A DNA stretch of 26,147 nucleotides from Bacillota bacterium (GCA_023443225.1 JAEZVF010000102.1:1-26147), one strand, 5' to 3'; numbered from the stretch's first letter, positions 6,896 through 15,979 are shown. Translations and numbers: made by a program. The notes: a model not told the origin generated them from the sequence alone.

Positions 6896-9161
6896 TCAAG
6901 AGGTAAATAGAATAAGATATGCGATCAAAGTGTTTGGTGTAGTACAAGGTGTAGGCTATCGACCGTATATCTATAATCAAGCGAAATTATTTAATATTAA
7001 AGGATGGGTTGGTAATCAGGGAAGTGCCGTAGTAATGGACTTAGAGGGAGAAAAAACTAAGATTAAGGATTTTTTAATTCAAATTATGAAAAGTCCACCC
7101 AGATTAGCGAGGATAGAAAAAGTAGAAGCAATTGCTAGATGTTTGATAGGCTATCGTGATTTTGAAATTAGATCTAGCTTAGCTGATACAAGGAGTCTTC
7201 ATTACTTGAGTCAGGATGTAGCCATCTGTCCTGAGTGTCTAAAGGAGATTTTGAATCCGAATAACGATAGGTTTCATTATGCATTTACCAACTGTACAGC
7301 CTGTGGTCCAAGATACTCTATTATTAAGAAATTACCTTATGATAGGGAAAATACAACAATGGATGACTTTCTAATGTGTCCGAACTGTGAGAGAGAATAC
7401 AATGATCCAAGCAACAGAAGATTTCATGCTCAAACCAATTGTTGTAAGACTTGTGGACCTGCCTTAAGCTTATTAACAAATGAGGGGGAAGAAATCCTAT
7501 GCAAGGATCCTTTACAAAGGACAATTACCCTAATACTTGAGGGAAAGATTCTGGCTATCAAAGGGATTGGTGGATTTCATTTTGTCTGCGATGCGAGAAA
7601 TGAAGAGGTAATCACGACTTTACGGGAAAGAAAACATAGACCTCATAAGTCCTTTGCTATTATGGTAAAGGATTTAGAAACAGCGAAACAATTATGTTTG
7701 ATTGGTGAAGTCGAGGAGAAGCTACTGATTAGCAATAAAAGACCGATTGTGCTCTTAGAGAAGAAAATGACCTGTAATCTACCTGACCAAATTGCTCCCA
7801 ATATGAAGAAATTAGGGATTCTTCTACCCTATACACCATTGCACTATGTACTGTTTCAAGATGGAATCTCATGCCTCCTAATGACCAGTGGCAACGTGAG
7901 TAATGCACCGATACAGTATGAAAATCAACAAGCACTTAATAATCTAACTAGGATAGCGGATTATTTTCTAATACATAACCGAAACATACATATTCCAGTA
8001 GAAGATTCTGTAGTGAAAGTAGTTAATAATCAGGAGCTTGTCATAAGAAGGGCGAGGGGATATACTCCTTTTATCTTTCCTATGAAAGCAAAACATGAAA
8101 TATTAGCCTTAGGTGCCGAAGAAAAAAGTACATTTAGTTTTACGCAAAACGGATATGGATATATGAGTCAGTATCTAGGGGATATTAAAAACTACGACAG
8201 CTATATTACTTATACAAAGGCAATTGAGAACTTTATTCATATGGTGGAATTAAAGCCTCAAATCATTGCGCATGATTTTCATACAAGCTATTTATCTTCC
8301 AGGTATGCCAAGAGTTTAGTGGGTAATAAACTTGCAGTACAACATCATCATGCACATATGGTTAGCTGTATGGTGGAACATCAGCTTTTAGATCCTGTAA
8401 TTGGTGTGATATTTGATGGAACTGGGATTGGCACAGATGATAAGATATGGGGTGGAGAATTTTTTGTTGGAACGAGAGAGAATTTTATCCGTGTGGGTCA
8501 CTTAAAGTATGTAACAATTCAAGGAGGAGACCAAGCCATTAAAGAGCCTTGGAGAATTGCGGTAAGTTATCTGCACTCTATTCATTATGAAGACAAAAAT
8601 CTCTTAGAGGGAATTGATATAAATAGTATGAATACGGTGAAACAGGCTCTTGATAAACATCTAAATTGTTATGAGACTTCGAGTGTAGGAAGGTTTTTTG
8701 ATTGTATAGCTTCTATTTTAAACATACGGCATCGTATAACGTATGAAGCGCAGGCAGCAATTGAATTAGAAAATATCGTGGATCCTCATGTTGAAGAATA
8801 TTATTCCTATTCTATATGTGAACAAAATGGAATGTATCTAATTGATTATAAGAGTATTCTTCTTGGGGTGTTAAAAGATATAGACAAGGCAATGAGTCCT
8901 GCCAGTATTTCAGCTAAATTTCACAATACCCTAGGAAATGTAACAATAGATATGGTTTGTAAAATTAGCAAACGATACGATTTGAGAATAGTTGTGCTAA
9001 GTGGGGGAGTTTTTGAAAATAGCTACCTTCTTTCTTATATTTTAAAGGGATTGAAAGAAAAAAATATTACAGTCTATTTTAACCAACAGATTCCCAGCAA
9101 TGACAGTGGTATTTCTGTTGGACAATTAGGTATAGTTGATGCAGTGGAGGAGATGATTTGA
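6885..9161 (+). CDS. hypF: Carbamoyltransferase HypF
   Basis: Makes the carbamoyl-adenylate and passes the group to HypE as cyanide precursor for the hydrogenase Fe. Domains in order: acylphosphatase (VFGVVQGVGYRP, GWVGNQGSAV), two zinc-finger modules (CPEC..NCTACGP and CPNC..CKTCGP), YrdC-like ATP-binding domain (KGIGGFHFVCDA, MTSGNVSNAP), and a Kae1-like domain with the VQHHHAH iron motif, FDGTGIGTDDKIWGGEFF and VLSGGVFEN. Length, 758 residues, is typical. The best start is TTG 6885 (GGTGA 5 bases upstream), overlapping the preceding stop; GTG 6876 is in frame but has no ribosome site. No later ATG exists before the acylphosphatase domain. Confidence 0.95.
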   Translation: MNNNQEVNRIRYAIKVFGVVQGVGYRPYIYNQAKLFNIKGWVGNQGSAVVMDLEGEKTKIKDFLIQIMKSPPRLARIEKVEAIARCLIGYRDFEIRSSLADTRSLHYLSQDVAICPECLKEILNPNNDRFHYAFTNCTACGPRYSIIKKLPYDRENTTMDDFLMCPNCEREYNDPSNRRFHAQTNCCKTCGPALSLLTNEGEEILCKDPLQRTITLILEGKILAIKGIGGFHFVCDARNEEVITTLRERKHRPHKSFAIMVKDLETAKQLCLIGEVEEKLLISNKRPIVLLEKKMTCNLPDQIAPNMKKLGILLPYTPLHYVLFQDGISCLLMTSGNVSNAPIQYENQQALNNLTRIADYFLIHNRNIHIPVEDSVVKVVNNQELVIRRARGYTPFIFPMKAKHEILALGAEEKSTFSFTQNGYGYMSQYLGDIKNYDSYITYTKAIENFIHMVELKPQIIAHDFHTSYLSSRYAKSLVGNKLAVQHHHAHMVSCMVEHQLLDPVIGVIFDGTGIGTDDKIWGGEFFVGTRENFIRVGHLKYVTIQGGDQAIKEPWRIAVSYLHSIHYEDKNLLEGIDINSMNTVKQALDKHLNCYETSSVGRFFDCIASILNIRHRITYEAQAAIELENIVDPHVEEYYSYSICEQNGMYLIDYKSILLGVLKDIDKAMSPASISAKFHNTLGNVTIDMVCKISKRYDLRIVVLSGGVFENSYLLSYILKGLKEKNITVYFNQQIPSNDSGISVGQLGIVDAVEEMI

Positions 9162-9162
9162 G

Positions 9163-9390
9163 ATGTGTATTGCAGTTCCAGGTGAAATTATTGGAGTTTT
9201 TCCTACACGTGCAAAGGTAACTATGGTGGGTGTAGAAACAACCATAAACATTCAAATGATTGAAAATCCACAAATAGGTGAATTCGTATTAGTCCATGCG
9301 GGATGCGCTATTGAAAGGATAGATAGAGAATATTATGATGCTTTCTTTACTATGATGAAACCATTGTTAGATGAGGATGAGAAAGGTTGA
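9163..9390 (+). CDS. hypC: Hydrogenase assembly chaperone HypC
   Basis: A 75-residue protein that works with HypD to carry the Fe(CN)2CO group to the large subunit. It starts with the signature MCIAVPGEI, whose Cys2 is the working residue, and contains VGVETTINIQ and VLVHAGCAIERID as in the family. It starts 1 base after the hypF stop, with GGAGGAG about 10 bases upstream inside hypF, so the two are probably translationally coupled. Confidence 0.96.
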   Translation: MCIAVPGEIIGVFPTRAKVTMVGVETTINIQMIENPQIGEFVLVHAGCAIERIDREYYDAFFTMMKPLLDEDEKG

Positions 9391-9413
9391 TGTAAGATGC
9401 AAGGGGTAGAAAG

Positions 9414-10499
9414 ATGAATATGGCTTTGGAAAAACATCTAATCAATGAAATTAATAGCTTGGTTACAGAAGATATAAAAATCATGGAGGTTTGTGGAACT
9501 CATACCCAGAAAATTGCACAGATGGGGTTAAAGTCAGTCATATCATCTAAGGTTAAATTATTATCTGGTCCAGGGTGTCCCGTCTGTGTAACAGAAGAAA
9601 GCTATATTGACAGGGCGATTACAATATTGAATACATATGATGTTGTGATTGTTACTTTTGGAGATTTAATGAGGGTAAGAGGTAGGAAAGGTTGTTTATT
9701 AGACGAGAAGGCAAAAGGGAAAGATGTAAGGGTAATTTGTTCTCCCATGGTTTTAATAGAGATGGCAGATACGAATAGAAAGAAAAAGTTTATATTTCTT
9801 GGCGTTGGTTTTGAGACCACAGCCCCGATTATTGCTCTAGCCATAAAAACGGCAGCCGAAAAAGGAATTAAGAATCTCTATTTCCTTACATCTATTAAAC
9901 TTATGCCTCCAATTCTACATTACATATTTAAACAATCAAATCATGAGATAAATGGCTTGATTTGCCCTGGGCATGTAGCTACGGTGAAAGGTTCAAACTA
10001 TTTTAGTTTTATTAGAACAGATTATAGAATTCCGGCTGCCGTATGCGGATTTGAAGCAAGAGATATCCTAATTGGAATTCATTACTTAGTAGAAAACATT
10101 GTACAAAACGAAAGGCAGGCTTATGAAAATCTTTATAAACGATGTGTAAGGGCTTCCGGAAATCCAATTGCCAATCGATTCATCGATGAGGTATTCCAGA
10201 CTTCAAATGGAGAGTGGAGAGGAATCGGTAGGGTTCAGAATTCAGTATTAACAATTAATGAAAAATACGCTGCCTTCAATGCGCTGGAAGTTTTTTCGAT
10301 AGAAAGTGAATTGAAAAAAATTGAGTCGAAAGAAACTCTGTTAAGTTGTGGGTGTAAGGATATATTACTTGGGAATAAGGCACCAAGGGAGTGTAAACTT
10401 TTTGGACATCTATGTAGCCCAGTAAATCCCTATGGACCTTGCATGGTGTCTTCAGAGGGATCTTGTGCTATTGCCTACCGATATAGAGAGGGGAGTTAG
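9414..10499 (+). CDS. hypD: Hydrogenase Fe-cofactor assembly protein HypD
   Basis: Iron-sulfur scaffold on which cyanide and CO are placed on Fe. Family motifs are complete: IMEVCGTHTQ (Cys and His near residue 27), SGPGCPVCVT, GFETTAP, CGFEARDIL, and the C-terminal four-Cys cluster CGCKDIL..PRECKLFGHLCSP followed by GPCMVSSEGSC. The length of 361 residues is normal. ATG 9414 has AAGGGG 7 bases upstream. It lies between hypC (23 bases) and hypE (1 base). Confidence 0.97.
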   Translation: MNMALEKHLINEINSLVTEDIKIMEVCGTHTQKIAQMGLKSVISSKVKLLSGPGCPVCVTEESYIDRAITILNTYDVVIVTFGDLMRVRGRKGCLLDEKAKGKDVRVICSPMVLIEMADTNRKKKFIFLGVGFETTAPIIALAIKTAAEKGIKNLYFLTSIKLMPPILHYIFKQSNHEINGLICPGHVATVKGSNYFSFIRTDYRIPAAVCGFEARDILIGIHYLVENIVQNERQAYENLYKRCVRASGNPIANRFIDEVFQTSNGEWRGIGRVQNSVLTINEKYAAFNALEVFSIESELKKIESKETLLSCGCKDILLGNKAPRECKLFGHLCSPVNPYGPCMVSSEGSCAIAYRYREGS

Positions 10500-10500
10500 G

Positions 10501-11505
10501 ATGGAGAATATAGTTACACTTTTCCACGGAGATGGGGGTAAGTACACGAACTTGCTTATTAAAGAGGTTTTTTATAAGCATTTCGATAATGATCTGTTAC
10601 TAAATTCCTTGGATGCCTCTGTTATTGAGGTTTCTCAAGGAAAAATTGCATTTACAACGGACTCCTATGTTATAAAACCTCTTTTCTTTTCGGGAGGAGA
10701 CATTGGTAAACTAGCTGTCTGTGGAACGATAAATGATTTAGCCACAGCGGGAGCGAAACCTTTATATTTAAGCTGTGGGGTTATAATCGAAGAGGGATTT
10801 AACATGGGTTTACTTGAAAACATTGCCAGGTCCATGGGAGAGGTATGCAAAAAAACAGGAATGAAAATAATCACTGGTGATACAAAGGTGGTGGAGAAGG
10901 GTTTTGTAGATGGTATATTTATTAACACCTCAGGAATCGGAGTTGTACAAAGTGGATACAAATCAAAACCAATACAGGAAGGCGATCAAATAATAATAAC
11001 AGGTGGAATTGCTGAACATGGCACTACGATAGCTCTTGAACGATATCAAATAGAAGCAGCAGGGAATATTAAAAGTGACTGCATGCCATTAAATAACATT
11101 GTGGAACAACTGAAAAAGTATATGGGGAATATTAAATTAATGAAAGATCCTACGAGAGGTGGATTGGCAACAGCTTTAAATGAAATAGTAGAAGTGGCTG
11201 CTAGAGGTGTTTGTTTATTGGAGGAAACAATTCCGATTACAGCGGAAGTTAAATCTATGAATGAGTTATTAGGGTTAGATCCGCTATATCTTGCCTCTGA
11301 GGGGAGAATGATTATTATAGTTGAAAAAGAAAAAAGTCATGAAGTACTCGCAGTGATTAAAAGATGCAAAGGCTGTGAGAATGCTGCCATTATAGGCAAA
11401 TTCACTTCTGATGTGGTTAGACCAAGCGTTTTGTTGGAAACTGGTATAGGGGGGAAAAGAATTATTCCATCACTGGAAGGAGTTATGTTGCCAAGGATTT
11501 GCTGA
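10501..11505 (+). CDS. hypE: Carbamoyl dehydratase HypE
   Basis: Dehydrates the carbamoyl group placed on its C-terminal Cys to a thiocyanate, the cyanide donor. It is an AIR-synthase/PurM-type protein: HGDGGKYTNLLI, TDSYVIKPLFFSGGDIGKL, GTINDLATAGAKPLYLS, TGDTKVVEKG and DPTRGGLATALNE are visible, and it ends exactly in PRIC, the acceptor Cys. ATG 10501 lies 1 base after the hypD stop with GAGGGGAG upstream; an in-frame ATG at 10432 lies inside hypD and is not needed. The protein is 334 residues. It is the last gene of the hydrogenase operon; hypB is absent, and I see no terminator before 11560. Confidence 0.96.
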   Translation: MENIVTLFHGDGGKYTNLLIKEVFYKHFDNDLLLNSLDASVIEVSQGKIAFTTDSYVIKPLFFSGGDIGKLAVCGTINDLATAGAKPLYLSCGVIIEEGFNMGLLENIARSMGEVCKKTGMKIITGDTKVVEKGFVDGIFINTSGIGVVQSGYKSKPIQEGDQIIITGGIAEHGTTIALERYQIEAAGNIKSDCMPLNNIVEQLKKYMGNIKLMKDPTRGGLATALNEIVEVAARGVCLLEETIPITAEVKSMNELLGLDPLYLASEGRMIIIVEKEKSHEVLAVIKRCKGCENAAIIGKFTSDVVRPSVLLETGIGGKRIIPSLEGVMLPRIC

Positions 11506-11559
11506 TTCAATTAGTAATATTTAACGAAAAAAAAGATAGTTTATGTTATAGTTTGTACA

Positions 11560-11588
11560 TTGTCAATAGTACATTCTCATGGTAATAT
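11560..11588 (+). promoter_or_regulatory. SigmaA-type promoter of the gntR gene
   Basis: TTGTCA (11560-11565), 17 bases, TAATAT (11583-11588). The -10 overlaps the left half of the operator at 11581-11610, which suggests repression by occlusion. Confidence 0.6.
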
Positions 11589-11610
11589 AGTATTAAGGTA
11601 TTACCTTTAA
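11581..11610 (+). promoter_or_regulatory. Operator of the purine GntR regulator, site 1
   Basis: GGTAATA at 11581-11587 and GGTATTACCTTTAA at 11597-11610. The reverse complement of the second (TTAAAGGTAATACC) is identical to bases 12427-12440 before the permease gene. The core GGTATTACC is palindromic and of the kind bound by HutC-type GntR proteins. It covers the -10 and start region of gntR. Confidence 0.6.
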
Positions 11611-11624
11611 AAAGGAGATAATAA

Positions 11625-12383
11625 ATGGATTTGTTACCTATGAATAAAACCAACTTAAGTGATCACGTGAAGCAATCTTTATATACCTTTATTAAAGATA
11701 TTGATACAAATAAAGGTACAAAATTGCCATCTGAGAATGAACTTGCACAAAGATTATCTGTAAGCAGGGTGACAATTCGCCGTGCTCTTGACGATCTTGA
11801 GCAGGAAGGTATGATATTTAGAATGCATGGAAAAGGTACGTTTATTAATCCCGCAGCACTTCAAATACAGGTTAACCTTACTCCAGGAAAAGAGTTTAGC
11901 AAATTGATTGAAGAGAGTGGCTATAAATCCCACTTTGAGATTACTAATCTAGAAATAATACCTGCTGATAAGGAACAAGCAAGCATCCTGCAGATAGAAG
12001 CAGGTAGCCCTATCTATACCATTGAAAAAGTATATTTTGCTGATGACCATCCAGCAATTGTTAGTATTGATAGGTTTTCTAAAGATTTAATAGAAGATGA
12101 AATTAATCTTCAAAACTGTTTAGAACATTCTACATTTGATATAATACGTAACAAAGGTGGCAGAATTGTTAGCAGAGATAAAATTGAAATTAAAAGTATG
12201 ACGAAAAAGAGAATGGCAGATTTTAGTGCCAGTGCTAAATACATGGAATGTGATACTGTTCTTGTTTTTAATGGAATTAACTATGACCAGGATAATAAAC
12301 CAATTGTTTCTGATACCGAGTTTTATAATACAAATTTTATAAAATTCAACTTAATGAGAATCAAAAACGTTTTTGATAATTGA
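11625..12383 (+). CDS. GntR-family (HutC/UTRA) regulator of purine salvage
   Basis: A 252-residue cytosolic repressor type. Residues about 12-80 are the winged helix-turn-helix (KLPSENELAQRLSVSRVTIR, then RALDDLEQEGMIFRMHGKGT), and about 90-245 are the UTRA effector-binding domain (IYTIEKVYFADDHPAIVSID). ATG 11625 has AAAGGAG 7 bases upstream. It lies upstream of a purine permease and adenine deaminase, and the same 14-base sequence stands before both this gene and the permease, so I infer autoregulation and control of the salvage genes, with a purine or derivative as effector. The effector itself is not shown by the sequence. Confidence 0.88.
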   Translation: MDLLPMNKTNLSDHVKQSLYTFIKDIDTNKGTKLPSENELAQRLSVSRVTIRRALDDLEQEGMIFRMHGKGTFINPAALQIQVNLTPGKEFSKLIEESGYKSHFEITNLEIIPADKEQASILQIEAGSPIYTIEKVYFADDHPAIVSIDRFSKDLIEDEINLQNCLEHSTFDIIRNKGGRIVSRDKIEIKSMTKKRMADFSASAKYMECDTVLVFNGINYDQDNKPIVSDTEFYNTNFIKFNLMRIKNVFDN

Positions 12384-12417
12384 TAGGTTCTTATAGTTCT
12401 TTAGGAATCTATTTTTT
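12383..12417 (+). terminator. Weak terminator after gntR
   Basis: ATAGGTTC (12383-12390) pairs with GAATCTAT (12405-12412) with one G-T pair and a 14-base loop, followed by a run of T. It starts at the gntR stop and precedes the permease operator, so it may separate the two transcripts in part. Confidence 0.45.
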
Positions 12418-12426
12418 ATACGTACT

Positions 12427-12448
12427 TTAAAGGTAATACCATATTACC
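12427..12448 (+). promoter_or_regulatory. Operator of the purine GntR regulator, site 2
   Basis: TTAAAGGTAATACC at 12427-12440, the same 14 bases as the reverse complement of 11597-11610. It also forms GGTAATA-CCA-TATTACC (12432-12448). It lies 34 bases before the permease start. No purine riboswitch fits in the 98-base gap. Confidence 0.6.
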
Positions 12449-12481
12449 ATACTACCAAAATTTTATTAAAGGAGAAAGTGT

Positions 12482-13864
12482 ATGAAATCAGAACGTGTAG
12501 CACAAAACAACTTATTGGAAAAACTTTTTCATTTAAAGGAAAGAGGAAGCACACCAAAAACTGAGGTTTTAGCAGGGTTAACCACATTTCTAACTTGTGT
12601 CTATATTGTTGCAGTAAATCCAGCAATTTTATCTGCAGCGGGAATGGATACGAAAGCAGTATTTTGGGCTACAGCTTTAGCATCTGCCATAGCCTGTCTT
12701 TGGATTGGAATCTGGGCCAATTTACCCTTTGCACTTGCACCAGCCATGGGTTTAAATGCTTATTTTGCATACTACGTAGTTAATACTTTAGGCCTGTCCT
12801 GGCAAAACGCGTTGGTCTGTGTATTTATTTCTGGTGTAGGATTTATGTTACTTAGTATCTTTAAAGTGCAGCAAAAGATTGTAGATGCAATGCCGGATTG
12901 TATTAAGAAATCAGTTGGTGCCGGAATAGGATTTTTTATTGCTTTTACAGGTTTTCAGCAAGCTGGAATCATTCAGTCATCACCGGATACATTATTAACC
13001 TTAGGTGATTTGTCCAATCCTGGCGCACTTTTAGCTTTATTTGGATTAGCTTTAACAGCAGTTCTTGTAATCAAAAGAGTTAAGGGTGGTATTTTAATTG
13101 GTATTTTAGTTATTACAGGTATTTCTCTTTTCGTAACAGATCCAGTCACGGGACTCACTTATGCTCAATTACCAAAGCAATTTATTCTCTTTGATAATCC
13201 AATTACTGCTATGGCTCCTACTTTTGGCCAGCTTTCTATCAAAGGAATGTTTACTGGAGCTCCAGTTGTTGTTTTGGGAGTTGTTTTTGCAATTATCAGT
13301 TTCTTGTTTGTTGATTTGTTTGATAGTATTGGGGTTTTATTAGGAGTTGCTGAAAAGGCAAATTTGGTTGATAAAGATGGTAATGTTCCTTGTGCAGGAA
13401 AAGCATTGTTTGTTTCTGCTGGTGGTGCTGCTATTGGAGCAATCCTTGGTACCAATACAGTAACAATTTATGGAGCGGAGAGTACTACGGGAATTGCAGA
13501 AGGTGGTAGAACAGGTATGACTGCTTGTGTTACAGGATTGTTGTTCGTACTTACACTATTCTTTTCTCCTATCTTTTTAATGATTCCACCGATTGCAACA
13601 GCACCTGCATTAATTATGGTAGGAATATTTATGATTGAGCCTTTATGTCAAATGGATTTAGCAGATTTATCAATTGCTCTGCCAGTATTTTTGACGGTAG
13701 CATTTATGCCTTTCTCTTACAATATTGCATATGGTATATTGTTTGGTTTATTAGGATATACACTTGGACAAGTTGCTGCAGGAAAAGCAAAGAAAATAAC
13801 TGCTACAGTATGGGTGTTAACAGGTATCTTTATTATTTACCTCATTCTCGACATTGTACTATAA
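12482..13864 (+). CDS. AzgA-type purine permease (adenine/hypoxanthine/guanine)
   Basis: A 460-residue membrane protein of the NCS2-like AzgA/PbuG family, which imports purine bases with protons. Typical segments are TEVLAGLTTFLTCVYIVAVN, the ANLPFALAPAMGLNAYFAYYVV motif, VGAGIGFFIAFTGFQQAGI, and LFDSIGVLLGVAEKA followed by GTNTVTIYGAESTTGIAEGGRTG. About 12 hydrophobic spans are seen. ATG 12482 has AAAGGAG 7 bases upstream. It is followed 19 bases later by adenine deaminase, so adenine is the likely main substrate. Exact specificity cannot be told from the sequence. Confidence 0.92.
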   Translation: MKSERVAQNNLLEKLFHLKERGSTPKTEVLAGLTTFLTCVYIVAVNPAILSAAGMDTKAVFWATALASAIACLWIGIWANLPFALAPAMGLNAYFAYYVVNTLGLSWQNALVCVFISGVGFMLLSIFKVQQKIVDAMPDCIKKSVGAGIGFFIAFTGFQQAGIIQSSPDTLLTLGDLSNPGALLALFGLALTAVLVIKRVKGGILIGILVITGISLFVTDPVTGLTYAQLPKQFILFDNPITAMAPTFGQLSIKGMFTGAPVVVLGVVFAIISFLFVDLFDSIGVLLGVAEKANLVDKDGNVPCAGKALFVSAGGAAIGAILGTNTVTIYGAESTTGIAEGGRTGMTACVTGLLFVLTLFFSPIFLMIPPIATAPALIMVGIFMIEPLCQMDLADLSIALPVFLTVAFMPFSYNIAYGILFGLLGYTLGQVAAGKAKKITATVWVLTGIFIIYLILDIVL

Positions 13865-13883
13865 ATAGAAGGAGACGAATGAT

Positions 13884-15650
13884 ATGAGAACGTTTGAAGA
13901 GATAAAAAATACAATAGAAACTGGATTGGGGAAATATCCCTGTGATTTGAAGATAAAAAATGTAAAGTTAGTAAATGTTTTTTCTGGGGAGATTTATGCA
14001 ACGGATATTTATATTAAAGGAAAGCGAATTGTATCCATTCACCCAAATGCAAATCTTGAGGCAAAAGAAGAAATCGATGGAAAGGGACAATACGCTCTTC
14101 CAGGCCTTATTGATACTCATATGCATTTTGAATCTACGATGCTTTCTCCAGAAGCATTGGCTAGTGTTGTAGTTCCCCATGGAACAACAACATTATGTGC
14201 AGATTTGATGGAAATCGCTAATGTAGCTGGTGAAGAAGGACTAAAAGCTATGTTACAATCAATGAATCGTCTGCCATATCGTATGTTAATTGAAGTGTCA
14301 TCAAGAGTCCCAACTGCTCCAGGCTTAGAAACAACAGGAGCAATCCTGGGTGCAAAAGAAGTAGAAGAGATTATGGGTTGGGAGGAAAGTATTAGCTTAG
14401 GAGAGTTAGATCCTTCTAAAATTCTATTTGTAAAAGAAGAATATATACACAAAATAGCAGATACCTTAAACAAGAGAAAAATAGTGAATGGCCATGCAAT
14501 CGGTCGCTTGGGACAAGAGCTAAATGTATATGCTAGTTCTGGAATTTCGGATGACCACGAATGTGTAAATATTGAAGAATTGTTATCACGATTGCAAGTA
14601 GGAATGAAAGTACTTGTTCGGGAAGGAAGTACGGAAAGAAATCTCGATGATCTGATGACAGGAGTATTAGAAAAAGGACTTGGATTTGAGAATCTCATGT
14701 ATTGTACAGACGATAAGCATGCAAGTGAGATTCAAGATGAAGGACACATTAACTACAATGTTAGCCGTGCGATTGAGTTAGGTGTCAGTCCAATGGAGTC
14801 TATAAAGATAGCCACTCTTAATGCAGCAAAACACTTTCGTTTGGAAGATGAAATCGGTAGTATAACTCCAGGCCGGCTTGCTGATATTATTTTAGTTGAG
14901 GATATAGAGTATGTGAAACCAACAGCAGTCTTCTTTGAAGGACAATTGGTAGCGAAAGAAGGTAAATTGCTTGAGGAGGTTAAGGTAGCAGAATATCCAG
15001 AGTGGATTAAAAATACAGTTATCTTAAAAAAGCCAATAAGTAAAGATTCCTTCGATATACCATCTTCCTCAAAAAGTGATAAAACGAATGCGAAGATCAT
15101 TAATTTGATTGATAGACAAATAATTAATACTTGCGAGGTTAGAGCACTTCCTGTTAAGGACAAAAAGATCCAAATGGATATCGAACAGGATATATTGAAA
15201 CTATCAGTTGTTGAAAGATACGGAAAGAATGGTGGAGTAGGAGTAGGCTTTGTACAAGGTTTTGAGTTGAAAAGAGGTGCCTTAGCATATTCTATGTCAC
15301 ACGACCACCATAATATAGTAGTAGTAGGAACCAATGAAGAAGATATGGCAGCTGCTGTAAACGGTATCGCTGAAATGCAGGGAGGTCTTACAGTAGCAGA
15401 AAACGGTAAAGTAACACACAAAATGCACTTGCCTATTGGAGGCTTAATGAGCGAAAAGAATGCCGATGAAGTTATGGCAGAGCTAAAAATTATGAATGAT
15501 GCAGCTACGAATCTTGGTTGCACTATGGATGCACCATTTATGGCACTTAGCTTTATTTCATTGCCTACTGTACCAGAATTAGGTTTAACGGATATTGGAT
15601 TGATTGACGTTTTAAATCACAAATTAATTAGTGTAGAAATTCCAGAATAG
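13884..15650 (+). CDS. adeC: Adenine deaminase
   Basis: Converts adenine to hypoxanthine and ammonia in the cytosol. The 588-residue amidohydrolase has the metal motif DTHMHFEST (about residues 77-85), VVPHGTTT, NGHAIG, SDDHE, YCTDDKHASE and, in the C-terminal domain, SMSHDHHNI, all as in AdeC. One difference: the usual ADPHEIAN is ADLMEIAN, so a conserved His is missing there. ATG 13884 has AAGGAG 9 bases upstream and follows the permease by 19 bases. It is the last gene of the purine cluster, closed by the terminator at 15716. Confidence 0.94.
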   Translation: MRTFEEIKNTIETGLGKYPCDLKIKNVKLVNVFSGEIYATDIYIKGKRIVSIHPNANLEAKEEIDGKGQYALPGLIDTHMHFESTMLSPEALASVVVPHGTTTLCADLMEIANVAGEEGLKAMLQSMNRLPYRMLIEVSSRVPTAPGLETTGAILGAKEVEEIMGWEESISLGELDPSKILFVKEEYIHKIADTLNKRKIVNGHAIGRLGQELNVYASSGISDDHECVNIEELLSRLQVGMKVLVREGSTERNLDDLMTGVLEKGLGFENLMYCTDDKHASEIQDEGHINYNVSRAIELGVSPMESIKIATLNAAKHFRLEDEIGSITPGRLADIILVEDIEYVKPTAVFFEGQLVAKEGKLLEEVKVAEYPEWIKNTVILKKPISKDSFDIPSSSKSDKTNAKIINLIDRQIINTCEVRALPVKDKKIQMDIEQDILKLSVVERYGKNGGVGVGFVQGFELKRGALAYSMSHDHHNIVVVGTNEEDMAAAVNGIAEMQGGLTVAENGKVTHKMHLPIGGLMSEKNADEVMAELKIMNDAATNLGCTMDAPFMALSFISLPTVPELGLTDIGLIDVLNHKLISVEIPE

Positions 15651-15715
15651 TAATTATACCTAGAGTTTTGAACCGCTCTCTATTAAGCAGACAATAAAAA
15701 ATGAAAAGTTTTGAT

Positions 15716-15750
15716 ATCTCCAACCATGACTTAAGGTTGGAGATTTTTTT
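15716..15750 (+). terminator. Strong terminator after adenine deaminase
   Basis: ATCTCCAACC (15716-15725), 9-base loop, GGTTGGAGAT (15735-15744), then seven T. It is a perfect 10-bp stem. Confidence 0.92.
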
Positions 15751-15979
15751 ATCCAGCTTCGCTTCATATATTATTTGATAGTAAAGTTAAGAAATTGTAA
15801 AAGAAAATGCTTATAAGTAAAACTTACGTTAATTGTATTCGCAACCTATTGATGTCTCAGAGAAAATATGGTATTTTCGAAATATATCAGATATTTGCAA
15901 ATATATGAGAGTAATAAATAGCTTGTTAATAAGAGATATCCCCAAATAATCATCAGTATCGAGTTACTAATAAAGTAAC
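15751..15979. other. AT-rich intergenic region with several dyads before alkaline phosphatase
   Basis: No gene is seen. There are three symmetric elements: GAAAATA/TATTTTC (15862-15878, 3-base gap), the palindrome ATATTTGCAAATAT (15891-15904), and AGTTACT/AGTAACT (15962-15980, 5-base gap). The last touches the -35 box of the following promoter. No clear PhoB box (paired TTAACA-like repeats) was found. Confidence 0.5.

Noticed and set aside
12384..12481. Purine riboswitch before the permease
   Set aside because: The 98-base gap shows no three-way junction with the conserved loop sequences; it holds a weak terminator and the GntR operator instead.
14753..15523. 256-residue open frame antisense to adenine deaminase
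   Set aside because: It is a shadow of a gene with complete family motifs, has no ribosome site and its composition (Ser, Ile, Pro, Phe rich) is typical of reverse-frame translation. The same holds for 14117-14698.
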